Assembly: GCF_019399235.1 (NCBI RefSeq)
Contig: NZ_JAELVH010000081.1
Coordinates: 1 to 42,012 of the forward strand
Length of the DNA: 42,012 nucleotides
DNA from: Streptomyces poriferorum
GTDB lineage: Bacteria; Actinomycetota; Actinomycetes; Streptomycetales; Streptomycetaceae
Direction: 5' to 3'
The position numbers and the translations under genes were made by a program. The notes beneath the pieces are model-generated. The model did not search any database, had not been told where the DNA came from, and worked only from the letters and a program-made list of their open reading frames with translations. Of the stretch, positions 8,183 to 16,569 are shown piece by piece (positions within the stretch are counted from its first letter, which is position 1; every line of letters begins with the position of its first letter).

Positions 8183-9414
8183 CATACGGCTCCCTCGTCG
8201 ATGAGCACCTTGAGTTCGTCGGCCGTCAGGCCCAGCCGTCCGCCGTACACGGCTTCGTTGTCGGCGCCGTGCGGGCGTCCGGTCCAGCGGATCGAGCCAG
8301 GGGTGGCGGAGAGCCGGAAGAGGACGTTCTGCATGCGCAGCGGGCCGAGTTCGGGGTCCTGAACGGTGGTGATGGAGTCCAGCGCCCGGTACTGCGGGTC
8401 GGCGAACACGTCACGGATGTCGTAGACCGGGCAGACCGCCGCTTCGGCCTCGGTGAAGGCGGCCATGACGTCGTCCAGGTCACGCGCGGCGATCCAGCTC
8501 CCGACGTGGGCGTCGAGAAGGTCGGCGTGGGCGGCTCGGCCGGAACCGCCGGCGAACCAGGGTTCGTCGATGACCTCGGGGTGGCCGACGAGGCGCAGTA
8601 CCCGTTCGGCGATGGACTGCGCGGAGGTGGAGACGGCCACCCAGCGGTCGTCACGGGTGCGGTAGGTGTTGCGCGGGGCGTTGTTGGCGGATCGGTTGCC
8701 CGTGCGGGTCGGTACGGTGCCGAGCTGGTCGTACGCGGATGCCTGGGGGCCCAGCAGCGTCAGCAGCGGTTCGATGATGGCGAGGTCGACGACCTGCCCC
8801 TGGCCGCCCTGGAGCGTCCGGTGCAGCAGCGCCGTCTGGACGGCTGACGCGGCGACCAGGGCGGCGATGCCGTCGGCCAGGCCGAACGGAGGCAGGGTGG
8901 GCGGGCCGCCGGGTTCCCCGGTCACGGCGGCGAAGCCGCTCATCGACTCGGCGAGGGTGCCGAAGCCGGGCCGGCGCGCGTACGGACCGAACTGGCCGAA
9001 GCCTGTGACCCGGGCGATCACGAGGCCGGGGTTGACCTCGTGCAGCCGCTCGGGGGCGAGGCCCCACCGCTCCAGCGTGCCGGGGCGGAAGTTCTCGATC
9101 AGGACGTCCGCATGCTCGACGAGGCGCAGCAGGAGTGCGGCGCCCGCCGGCCGGGAGAGGTCGAGGGTGGCGGTGTGCTTGTTGCGGCCGAGCATCTTCC
9201 ACCACAGACCGGTGCCGTTGCGGGCGGGGCCGTGGGTGCGGGCAGGGTCGGGGCGCCGTGGGTGTTCGATCTTGATGACGTCGGCCCCGTAGTCGCCCAG
9301 GAGGGTGGCGGCGAGCGGTCCGGCGAACAAGGTGGCGCAGTCGAGCACGGTCAGTCCGGCGAGCGGACCCGGAGGGGGCACGGGGCCGGCTCCGGAAGGG
9401 ATGCGGGACGGCAC
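8182..9414 (-). CDS. CaiB/BaiF-type (class III) CoA-transferase
   Basis: A 410-residue protein, start GTG at 9414. The N-terminal GLTVLDCATLFAGPLAATLLGDYGADVIKIEHP is the classic CoA-binding Rossmann part. NKHTATLDL, ENFRPGTLERWGL and TGFGQFGPYA follow in family order. The catalytic Asp is Asp181 in FGLADGIAAL, at the place of the Asp that forms the acyl-aspartyl anhydride in formyl-CoA transferase. It moves CoA from a donor acyl-CoA to a free acid, so it is one of two activation routes in the cluster besides the AMP-forming ligase. It is first in the leftward block and divergent from the hydantoinase gene across a shared control region. Confidence 0.92.
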   Translation of the reverse strand: MPSRIPSGAGPVPPPGPLAGLTVLDCATLFAGPLAATLLGDYGADVIKIEHPRRPDPARTHGPARNGTGLWWKMLGRNKHTATLDLSRPAGAALLLRLVEHADVLIENFRPGTLERWGLAPERLHEVNPGLVIARVTGFGQFGPYARRPGFGTLAESMSGFAAVTGEPGGPPTLPPFGLADGIAALVAASAVQTALLHRTLQGGQGQVVDLAIIEPLLTLLGPQASAYDQLGTVPTRTGNRSANNAPRNTYRTRDDRWVAVSTSAQSIAERVLRLVGHPEVIDEPWFAGGSGRAAHADLLDAHVGSWIAARDLDDVMAAFTEAEAAVCPVYDIRDVFADPQYRALDSITTVQDPELGPLRMQNVLFRLSATPGSIRWTGRPHGADNEAVYGGRLGLTADELKVLIDEGAV

Positions 9415-9450
9415 AGCGGCTCACACCTTTTCAGTCAAGCCTGTTTCTCC

Positions 9451-9480
9451 TTGCGGAACAGCGTTACCAAAAGCTAGCAT
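9451..9480 (+). promoter_or_regulatory. Predicted promoter with overlapping operator
   Basis: TTGCGG at 9451-9456 and TAGCAT at 9475-9480 are 18 bp apart and face the hydantoinase gene. A palindromic element GGAAC-AGC-GTTACC (9455-9468) lies across the -35 hexamer and spacer, a position typical of a repressor site. Promoter boxes are predicted by eye only. Confidence 0.45.
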
Positions 9481-9501
9481 GCGGCACGCTCGCACAGAAG
9501 A

Positions 9502-9515
9502 GAAACGATGTTTCC
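9502..9515. promoter_or_regulatory. Candidate operator of the catabolic cluster
   Basis: GAAAC-GAT-GTTTC is a perfect 5-bp inverted repeat with a 3-bp spacer, followed by another C, so the right half is GTTTCC. It lies between the predicted start of transcription and the hydantoinase coding region. It is the second copy of the AAC-N3-GTTTCC element in this divergent gap. Confidence 0.5.
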
Positions 9516-9550
9516 CCCAGGGGATCCGGGACCGGAAGGCGGCAGAGGAC

Positions 9551-10999
9551 TTGGCACGCTACGACCTGCTCGTGAAGAACGGCACGCTGGTCCAGCCATG
9601 GACCGGCGAGATCCGCGCCGACCTCGCGGTCCGGGACGGGGTGGTGGCCGCGATCGGCGACGACCTCCCCGCATCGGACGCCGAGGAAGTGCTGGACGCA
9701 CAGGGCAAGATGGTGTTCCCGGGCGCCGTGGACGCCCACTTCCACCTAGGCATCTACCGGCAGCTGGGCGTCGACGCCGCGGAGGAGACACGCTCCTCGC
9801 TGGTCGGCGGCGTCACCAGCGTGCTGTCGTACTTCCGTACCGGGGAGCACTACCTCAACCGGACCGGGCCGTACGCTGACATCCTGCCCGAGGTCCTCAA
9901 GGCGGTGGAGGGCCGGGCGCACACGGACTACGGCTTCCACCTCGCCCCCATGGACACCGCCCAGACGGGCGAGATCCCGGCGCTGGTGGCCGACGCAGGG
10001 GTGAGCTCTTTCAAGTACTACATGTTCTACAAGGGGTTCAACCTCTCCGCCGACTCCCGCGACGCCCGCGGCTTCCGGATGACCGGTGAGGGAGAGGAGT
10101 ACGACCTCGGCCACCTCTACCAGCTGATGGAGGCGGTCGCGGCGGCCGACGCCGCCCGTCCGGACGGCCGGGTCTCGCTCTCGCTCCACTGCGAACAGGC
10201 CGAGCTCATGCGGCTGTTCATCGACCGGGTCCGCGCGGCGGGCGATCCGCAGACGCTGCGCGCCTACAGTGAGGCCCGTCCGCCACTCACCGAGCGCGTG
10301 GCCATCGGGGAGGCGGCCACACTCGCCCACGCCACCGGCTGCCCGGTCAACCTGCTGCACCTGTCCAGCGGGGAGGCACTCGACGCGGCACGTGCGGCCC
10401 GCGCCGCCGCACCCGGAGCGGACATCCGGGCGGAGGTGACCCTCCATCATCTGTGCCTGGACCACGAGAGTCTGGATGCGGCCGGCGCCGGTCTCGGCGG
10501 CAAGGTGAATCCGCCGATCCGTACGCCCGCGGACAACGAGGCGCTGTGGGCGGGTGTCGCGGACGGCACGGTCGACTGGGTGGCCTCCGACCACGCGTGC
10601 TGCATGGAGGAGAGCAAGGGCGACGCACTGTGGCCCGCCCTGCCGGGGTTCGGCGGGACCGCCCTGCTCTATCCCCTGCTGCTGTCGGAGGGTTACCACC
10701 GGCGGGGAGTGCCGCTGCGCCGGATAGCCGAGCTGGCCTCGGCCTCACCGGCCGCCGCCTACGGCCTGACCGGCCGCAAGGGCTCGTTGATGGTGGGGCA
10801 CGACGCGGACCTGGTCGTCGTGGACCTGGACGCCGAGCACACCGTCACACCGGAGCTGTTGCTGTCCGGCCAGGACCACTGCCCCTTCGATGGGCGCACC
10901 GTGCGCGGCTGGCCGGCCGCGACGGTGCTGCGCGGGCAGATCGCCTACCGCGACGGCGAGGTCACCGGGGCGCCGCAGGGCCGGTACCTCTCCCGCTGA
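9551..10999 (+). CDS. Hydantoinase/dihydropyrimidinase-type amidohydrolase
   Basis: From a TTG start at 9551 this gives 482 residues beginning with ARYDLLVKNGTLV, the normal N-terminus of the family. An ATG at 9479 would add an unlikely basic leader and overlap the operators. The binuclear metal site is complete: His63 and His65 (DAHFH), the lysine to be carbamylated Lys155 (SSFKYYM), His213, His270 and Asp347 (VASDHA). The family opens cyclic amides such as hydantoins, dihydropyrimidines and allantoin by hydrolysis. It is transcribed alone, convergent to the bicupin gene. The substrate is unknown; a cyclic ureide or imide is a fair guess. Confidence 0.88.
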   Translation: MARYDLLVKNGTLVQPWTGEIRADLAVRDGVVAAIGDDLPASDAEEVLDAQGKMVFPGAVDAHFHLGIYRQLGVDAAEETRSSLVGGVTSVLSYFRTGEHYLNRTGPYADILPEVLKAVEGRAHTDYGFHLAPMDTAQTGEIPALVADAGVSSFKYYMFYKGFNLSADSRDARGFRMTGEGEEYDLGHLYQLMEAVAAADAARPDGRVSLSLHCEQAELMRLFIDRVRAAGDPQTLRAYSEARPPLTERVAIGEAATLAHATGCPVNLLHLSSGEALDAARAARAAAPGADIRAEVTLHHLCLDHESLDAAGAGLGGKVNPPIRTPADNEALWAGVADGTVDWVASDHACCMEESKGDALWPALPGFGGTALLYPLLLSEGYHRRGVPLRRIAELASASPAAAYGLTGRKGSLMVGHDADLVVVDLDAEHTVTPELLLSGQDHCPFDGRTVRGWPAATVLRGQIAYRDGEVTGAPQGRYLSR

Positions 11000-11020
11000 C
11001 CCGGCGGACCGACACGGCCG

Positions 11021-11066
11021 ACGCCCCTGTTCGGACCGGCACAACAGCCGGTCCGAACAGGGGCGT
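11021..11066. terminator. Perfect 20-bp hairpin between convergent genes
   Basis: The arm at 11021-11040 and its exact complement at 11047-11066 enclose the 6-base loop ACAACA. It lies between the hydantoinase stop and the bicupin stop and should end transcription from both sides, although there is no long T run. Confidence 0.85.
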
Positions 11067-11137
11067 TCGCCGTGCGGGACGTACCACCTCCGGCGGGGCC
11101 GGCCGCGTCACCGCGATCCGCCCCGCCGGAGGGTCCG

Positions 11138-11980
11138 TCACATGCCGTCGCGGGTCCACTCACCCCGGGAACGGGAACGCAGCGGCATGGTGGAGGGCTG
11201 CGGTGCCTGGTGGGGCTCGTAGTTCTCCGCCTCACCGCCCCAGTTGATCCACTCCTCGGTGGTGTACCAGTTGATGAGTTCACCGTCCGAGCGGATGATC
11301 CAGGTGGTGTCCTCCTCCGCGACGAAGTGACCGTGTTTGACGAACGGCGGGCGGAAACAGTAGGTGCCCGGGTCGATGTCGCCGAAGTTGTAGGTCATCC
11401 GCCCGGCGAGTGTGTAGAACTCCTCGTAGCAGGGGTGGTGGGCCAGGCGGTGATCCGTCCAGCCCTTGGGAGCGAGGATCAGCCGGGTGTAGAAGCCGGT
11501 CTTCTCGTCACGGTGCAGCAGCTTGATGAACAGCGGCGAGATCGGCCCCACGGTCGGGGCGGCCACCCACTCCATGTCCTCCGGGTCCCGCACGGTGACC
11601 TCACCGTCGGCCTCCACCGCACGCTCACCGTCCAGGGCGAAGTCGGCGGGGCCGTACTCGCGCCAGTGCAGCACCCGGCTGCCCGCGTCGATCGACACGG
11701 CATCCATCGGCACCCCGGTGGGCACCTGGACGTACCCTCCCGGCCCCAGCGGTGTGTCGCCGTAGGTCAGCCGGCCCGACACGACGAAGAACTCGGTGTC
11801 GGCGGCGGGCACACCCGCTCCGCGTGACCAGTCGGTGTCGAACTCGAGGGAGAGCGCGCTGGAGCCGTCCTCCTCGTCGGTGCTGAGCCGCCGCTCGCGC
11901 ACCTCGCCCGCACCTCCCGGCAATTCGGCCACGTGCCATACGTAGTCGTCCTCATGGATGAGTTCCACATGCGGGCGCAC
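11138..11980 (-). CDS. Bicupin (DUF4437-like) protein
   Basis: A 280-residue protein with two cupin barrels. The first, about residues 55-110, contains DTEFFVVSGRLTYGDTPLGPGGYVQVP. The second, about 180-235, contains HHPCYEEFYTLAGRMTYNFGDIDPGTYCFRPPFVKHG with the His/Glu metal ligands. I take GTG 11980 as the start, with a GAAAGGCGG-like site upstream; a GTG four codons downstream is also possible. It lies 21 bases after the acyl-CoA ligase stop, in the same direction. Such bicupins occur in catabolic clusters as dioxygenases, isomerases or ligand sensors. No specific reaction can be claimed. Confidence 0.82.
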   Translation of the reverse strand: MRPHVELIHEDDYVWHVAELPGGAGEVRERRLSTDEEDGSSALSLEFDTDWSRGAGVPAADTEFFVVSGRLTYGDTPLGPGGYVQVPTGVPMDAVSIDAGSRVLHWREYGPADFALDGERAVEADGEVTVRDPEDMEWVAAPTVGPISPLFIKLLHRDEKTGFYTRLILAPKGWTDHRLAHHPCYEEFYTLAGRMTYNFGDIDPGTYCFRPPFVKHGHFVAEEDTTWIIRSDGELINWYTTEEWINWGGEAENYEPHQAPQPSTMPLRSRSRGEWTRDGM

Positions 11981-12001
11981 CGCGCCACCGCCTTTCGCTT
12001 C

Positions 12002-13615
12002 TCATGCCGTACTGGGATCTTGTTGCGGCCGCAACGGGGCTGCCCCGTCACGGAGTTCGCGTTTGAGCACTTTGCCCGCCGAGTTGCGCGGGAGCCGGTC
12101 CACGGCCTCCAGCCGACGCGGCAGCTTGTATCCGGCCAGCCGGGGACGCAGGAAGTCCGCGAGGTCCTCGACGGCGGCCGGGACGGCGCCGGGCGCCCAC
12201 ACCACGAAGGCCGTGACCCGTTCGCCCCACACCTGGTCGGCCGTTCCCGCCACCGCGCACTCGGCCACGGCCGGGTGGTGCAGGAGCGCCTCCTCCACCT
12301 CGCGCGGGTAGACGTTGAGGCCGCCGGAGACGATCAGGTCCTTCTTGCGGTCGACGATGGTCACGTACCCCTCGTCGTCCATGGTGGCGACGTCGCCCAC
12401 CGACAGCGCGCCGTCCGGGGCGGTACAGGCGGCGGTCGCCTCGGGGTCGTCGAGGTACCCGGCCATCAGGAAGGGGGAGTTGCTGAACAGTTCGCCGGGC
12501 TCGCCGGGCGCCACGGCGCGGCCTTCGTCGTCGACCACGCGGACCTCGGTCAGATACCAGGCCCGACCGACCGAACCGGCCTTGCGGCGGGCGTCCACCG
12601 GACGCAGGTCGGTGACCACGCCACCCTCGGTCGATCCGTACAGTTCATGCACCCCGCAGAGCGGAAACGCGTCCAGCACCCACTCCTTCAACTGGACCGG
12701 CAGAGCGGCGGCGTTGAAGTACAGCGTGTCCAGGGCGTCGAGACGGTGCCGGGCGGGTGCGTCCTCGCCCAGCGCCCGGAGGGTCTGCGCATGCGTCGGC
12801 ACGAGGAACACGGACTGGACCCGGTGCTCCTCGGCCAGGGAGAGCATGCGGGCGGGGTCCCAGCGGGGCAGCATCACGACGGTGCCACCGGTCAGGACCG
12901 GCGCGAAGCCGAACATGAACCCCGCCCCATGGCTCATCGGGGCGACCGCCAGGCTCGTCCGGCCGGCCCCCAGCCCCCACTCGTGCGCCGAGAGCAGCGC
13001 GGTCAGTGCCCGGCCCCGATGGGTGAGCAGCGCGCCCTTGGGACGGCCGGTGGTCCCGGAGGTGTACTGGATACAGAAGACGTCTTCGCCGCCGACCCGC
13101 ACCAGCGGGTCACGGTCGGGTGCGGTGGCGAGCGCCTCCTCGTACGCACGCCCGGGGCCGGGCGCGCCCACAGTGAGCACCAGGGCGATCCGGTCGGCAC
13201 TCGCCGAAAGGGCGTCGAGCATTTCCTCGGCCCGCTCGCCCTGGACGATCAGGGCGCGCGCCCCGCTGTGCCCGACGATCCAGGCAACCTCGGGGCCGGT
13301 CTGACGGATACCCAGGGGCACCATCGGCAGTCCGGCCTTGGCCAGGGCGGCGGCCACCTCGGGGTACTCCAGGCGGTTACCCAGCAGGACCGCGACCGGA
13401 TCGCCCGGTACCAGGCCGGCACCGAGCAGCGCCTGGGCGAGCCGGTTCGACCGCGCGTGGACCGCGGCGAAGGTCAGAGTGCGTTCCCCGTCGACGACCG
13501 CGGTCCGGCCGGCGGAGTCGAGGGCGCGATCGCGCACGCCGTCCGCCATCGTGACGGTGACACCGCCGGCCATGATCCGCCGGACCGGGTCGGGCAAGGA
13601 TGGTGCATCAGGCAT
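12002..13615 (-). CDS. AMP-forming acyl-CoA synthetase/ligase
   Basis: A 537-residue ANL-superfamily enzyme with ATG start at 13615. The P-loop YTSGTTGRPKG is at about residues 184-194. ELYGSTEGG lies in the middle, VGDVATMDDEGYVTIVDRKKDLIVSGG forms the hinge region, and the C-terminal NSAGKVLKREL carries the catalytic Lys515. It activates a carboxylic acid to acyl-CoA through an acyl-adenylate. It is transcribed with the bicupin from a promoter in the gap shared with the oxidoreductase gene. It is a second way, besides the CoA-transferase, to load the cluster's substrate onto CoA. Acyl-group specificity cannot be read from the sequence. Confidence 0.92.
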   Translation of the reverse strand: MPDAPSLPDPVRRIMAGGVTVTMADGVRDRALDSAGRTAVVDGERTLTFAAVHARSNRLAQALLGAGLVPGDPVAVLLGNRLEYPEVAAALAKAGLPMVPLGIRQTGPEVAWIVGHSGARALIVQGERAEEMLDALSASADRIALVLTVGAPGPGRAYEEALATAPDRDPLVRVGGEDVFCIQYTSGTTGRPKGALLTHRGRALTALLSAHEWGLGAGRTSLAVAPMSHGAGFMFGFAPVLTGGTVVMLPRWDPARMLSLAEEHRVQSVFLVPTHAQTLRALGEDAPARHRLDALDTLYFNAAALPVQLKEWVLDAFPLCGVHELYGSTEGGVVTDLRPVDARRKAGSVGRAWYLTEVRVVDDEGRAVAPGEPGELFSNSPFLMAGYLDDPEATAACTAPDGALSVGDVATMDDEGYVTIVDRKKDLIVSGGLNVYPREVEEALLHHPAVAECAVAGTADQVWGERVTAFVVWAPGAVPAAVEDLADFLRPRLAGYKLPRRLEAVDRLPRNSAGKVLKRELRDGAAPLRPQQDPSTA

Positions 13616-13664
13616 GACGACGTCCTCCGCGGGCCCAGCGGTGATCGGAGATGAGCACCTCTCT

Positions 13665-13716
13665 TGTCTACTGCCACGGTTCCACCTACGTCAACATAGT
13701 TTCCCTGATGGAAACA
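13665..13716 (-). promoter_or_regulatory. Predicted ligase promoter with operator elements
   Basis: On the minus strand TTGACG (13690-13695) and TAGACA (13665-13670) are 19 bp apart, slightly longer than ideal, and face the ligase gene. The element AAC-ATA-GTTTCC (13694-13705) overlaps the -35. GTTTCC (13700-13705) also forms a perfect 6-bp inverted repeat with GGAAAC (13711-13716), and one more GTTTCC is at 13679-13684. The picture fits a repressor site; it is a by-eye prediction. Confidence 0.45.
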
Positions 13717-13806
13717 CGCTGCGCATGCACCGTACGACCCTGCGGCACAGGGCCGACGCAGCGGTCAACAGCCCTTCGGTACTGGCGCGTCGACGTTCCG
13801 TACGCC

Positions 13807-13825
13807 ACAGTGGAACACTGTTTCC
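13807..13825. promoter_or_regulatory. Candidate operator before the oxidoreductase gene
   Basis: ACAGTG-GAA-CACTGT (13807-13821) is a perfect inverted repeat with 6-bp arms. Read in another register, the same bases give GGAAC-ACT-GTTTCC (13812-13825), the form seen at the other promoters of the cluster. The ribosome binding site GGAGG begins five bases downstream at 13830, so a bound protein would block expression. Confidence 0.5.
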
Positions 13826-13842
13826 TTTTGGAGGTGTGTCGG

Positions 13843-14664
13843 GTGCGCTATGTCGTGATCGGCTGCGGCAATGTCGGCGGGGGCGTCGCGCGGCTGCTGC
13901 GCGCGGACGGGCACGAGGTGGTGGGCACCACCACCTCCGAGGAGCGACGGGCCGAGGTGGCCGAGGTGTGCGGTGCGGCGGTGGTGCTCTCCGGCCGGGA
14001 CACCGAGGCGATCCGGCGGGTCGCCGAGGGGGCGGACGGGCTGGTCCTCACGGTCAGTCCCCGGCTGCGACGGGCCCTGGACCCGGCCGCCCGGGCAGCT
14101 GAGTACGCCGACGCGCTGGTGGCGACCGCATGGGCGGCCGCGACGGCCCACCCCCGGGTGGTGATGGCCGGATCGGTCTCCGTCTACGGCGACGCCGCCG
14201 GCCCGGTCGTCGACGAGAACACGGCGCCGACCACGAGCGAGGACGCATCCCCGCGGAGTTTCCTGGCGGCCGAGGCCGCCGTGCTGGCGCTGCCCGGTGG
14301 CGCGGTCGTACGGCTCCCCGACGTCACCGGGCATCCCGGAGACCTGGACGACACCGCGCGGGTGAGACTTGCCCACGAACACCTCGGTGGCACCGTCCCG
14401 TTCGCGGCCGGAGCCCTGCGCCACCGCATCGACCACCAGGACGCCGCGGGCGCGCTCGCCTTCGTCCTCACCGAGCAACTGAGCGGCCTCTACAACGCCG
14501 TGCCCGACACCACGGTGCCGCCCACCAACGCCGAGTCCTTCGGCAAGGTGTGCGCGGCCGCCGGCCTTCCCCCGCTCACCTTCGGGGAGCAGATCCGCAC
14601 TCCGGCGCACCCGATCTCCTCGGCACTGCTGCGCCGAACCGGGTTCACGTTCCAGCACTCGTGA
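13843..14664 (+). CDS. NAD(P)-binding Rossmann-fold protein (epimerase/reductase-like)
   Basis: The GTG at 13843 is chosen because GGAGG lies eight bases upstream and the protein then begins with the nucleotide-binding strand VRYVVIGCGNVGGGVARLL; the longer open frame upstream carries operator DNA. The 273-residue protein looks like the NAD-dependent epimerase/dehydratase group (SVYGD in the middle, RIDHQDAAGALAFVL, GLYNAVPD near the end). The Tyr-x-x-x-Lys pair of classical extended SDRs is not evident, so it may be a reductase of another type or a non-catalytic sensor. It is divergent from the ligase and convergent with the flavoprotein. Confidence 0.78.
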   Translation: MRYVVIGCGNVGGGVARLLRADGHEVVGTTTSEERRAEVAEVCGAAVVLSGRDTEAIRRVAEGADGLVLTVSPRLRRALDPAARAAEYADALVATAWAAATAHPRVVMAGSVSVYGDAAGPVVDENTAPTTSEDASPRSFLAAEAAVLALPGGAVVRLPDVTGHPGDLDDTARVRLAHEHLGGTVPFAAGALRHRIDHQDAAGALAFVLTEQLSGLYNAVPDTTVPPTNAESFGKVCAAAGLPPLTFGEQIRTPAHPISSALLRRTGFTFQHS

Positions 14665-14696
14665 GACCACCGCCGGCGGCCGGACCCCGCCGGGGC

Positions 14697-16134
14697 TCAA
14701 GCCGTCGGCCCCGGGGTGGCGGGCCGGCCCGCCAGCGCACGTCCGAGAATGCGGCCGAAGGCCATGGCGGGAGTGAGACACATCCCGGAACAGAAGGAGT
14801 TGCCGTTGACCGCCGCCGACCCGATGACCTCGCCCACCGCGTAGAGCCCCAACAGCGCACGACCGTCCTCACGGAGCACCCGCAGGCGGGTGTCGACGTC
14901 CAGTCCCGCGAAGGTGATGACGGTGACCGGCCGGTTCTCCACCGCGTAGAACGGCGGCTCCACCAGAGGCGCGGGCAGGTGGGTCCGGCCGAATTCCGGG
15001 TCACGCCCGGCTGCGACGAAACCGTTGTAGCGGGCCACCTGCCAGGCCAGGCCGCCCGGTGCGATGCCGGCCAGGCGGGCGAGGCCGGGGACATCCGGCG
15101 CACGGTGCAGGCCGGGGCGCCGGCCGCAGACCGCGTCGAACTCCTCCGGGGTCCAGCCGTGCACCATGGGCCGAGACGTACGCAGCGCCCGGGCATCGAA
15201 GACCGTCCAGAAGGTCATCCGGTCCAGACGGGCCAGGGCGCGCTCCTTGCGGTCGATGGACGGATCGTCCTCCGCGGTCCAGCGCCGACCGTGCACATCC
15301 ACGTACACCTCCCACGGCGGCCGTTCGGGGGCGACGAGCTGAGGGCGGTGCACCCAGTCCACGCGGAGCGTTCCGGGCTCGGGCGGCAGGCCGCCGAAGG
15401 TCGGCAGGTACTTCCCCCGGCCCTGGATACCGGCCCCCCACCGAGCGGCCCAGACGGATTCCGTCGCCGGTCGCGGTCGGCGCCGCCGACGTGGTCAGCG
15501 GAGCGTTGTCCAACTCGGCGAAGAGTTCGGGGTCATGGCCGAATCCTCCCGTCGCGAGGACGACGGCCGGCGCGCCGAAGATCCGGCCGCCCTCGGTCCG
15601 CACCCCGGCCACCCGGCCGTCCGGGTCAGCACAGAGCTCCGCCGCCCGGGCCCCGCAGAGGAGCCGGACGGCCCCGGAGGCGAGGTGCGGGGCGAGCAGC
15701 CGCCGCAGCACCGTCAACAGGGCCAGCCCACCTGGTACTTCGAGCGCGTGAACCGTGCGCGGGACGAGGTACTGCTCGTGTCCGTGGACGATGCGCGGCG
15801 TCGTCGGGTCGACGGCGAAACCCGCGTCGAGCAGCCACTCCAGCACGGACGGCTGCTCCGCGAGCGACAGCCGGGTCAGGTCCTCGCGCCCGGTTCCGCC
15901 ACTGATCCTGGCGATGTCCTGCCAGTGCCGCTCGGGATCGTCCTCGATACCCCGCGCACGCTGGAGCGAGAAGCCACCGGCCGAGAGATGACCGCCCGAC
16001 CACGGCAGGGCCCCGCCGATGTCGGCGGTCTTCTCCAGGAGTACGACGTGCGATCCGCCCTCGGCCGCCGCGATCGCACACGCGATCCCACCGGGGCCCG
16101 CACCGACCACCACGATGTCCGCTTCCCTGCCCAC
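14697..16134 (-). pseudogene. Frameshifted FAD-dependent flavoprotein (fumarate reductase/KstD-like)
   Basis: The N-terminal part (GTG 16134, RBS GAGAGG six bases upstream) starts READIVVVGAGPGGIACAIAAAEGG, a Rossmann FAD site, and runs to GDGIRLGRSVG. The reading then leaves the family pattern. The rest is in another frame: GAGIQGRGKYLPTFGG, through VDWVHRPQL, to GLYAVGEVIGSAAVNGNSFCSGMCLTPAMAFGRILG. The switch falls in a run of six C at 15434-15439. Removing one base joins the two parts as RSVGAGIQGRGKYLP, about 478 residues, normal for the family. Both halves keep good codon use, so this is either a sequencing error, a very recent mutation or slippage. Intact members oxidise or reduce C-C bonds of acids or steroid-like rings. 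Confidence 0.85.
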
Positions 16135-16569
16135 AGACAACCTCTCCCCGCTATCGGACCGGCGGCCGGCCAACCGAGAAGCGTTCCGCTCCAGGAGACA
16201 CCGTTTCCGACCGGAGCGGATCGGTCAAGATGCCGACGAGAAGACGACGGACGCGGACGCGTGGCGACCGTCGGCCGGGCCACAACCCGCGGTGGATAGT
16301 GACGTCATGGCACCCGCTGCGGACGGCCCCTGACCGAGCGTGGACGCGGCACGGACACCGGCACTGATCGCCGCGGACCTCGCGCCTTCTGCCTGCTGCT
16401 GAAGGTGGTCAACTCGCAGGCGTACGGCCCCGATGTGGTCGAGCTGGTATCTGACGTGACCCGCGCCGCACAGGCCCCCGCACCGGCGCCCACGCCGCGG
16501 ACCTCCCACCGCGCCTCGGGCTGAGGACCAGGGAGCCGGCGGCAGGGCGGAGCCCTGGTCCTTCCCGGG
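16135..16569. other. Intergenic region with operator and a coding-like remnant
   Basis: Close to the flavoprotein start is GGAGAC-ACC-GTTTCC (16194-16208), another copy of the catabolic cluster element. From 16303 to 16524 a plus-strand frame is open and reads protein-like in its middle (CLLLKVVNSQAYGPDVVELV) but has no usable start codon at its head. I do not recognise it; it may be a gene remnant or chance. Confidence 0.4.

Noticed and set aside
7198..8847. 549-residue plus-strand frame opposite the cyclase and CoA-transferase genes
   Set aside because: Low-complexity shadow of well-supported minus-strand genes.
11021..11066. Hairpin as a riboswitch or small RNA
   Set aside because: It sits between two convergent stops with a simple perfect stem, which is fully explained as a terminator.
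1..16134. Steroid or cholesterol degradation cluster
   Set aside because: Only the hydratase-aldolase part resembles it. There are no ring-opening, KstR or Mce genes, and hydrolases of cyclic amides point elsewhere.
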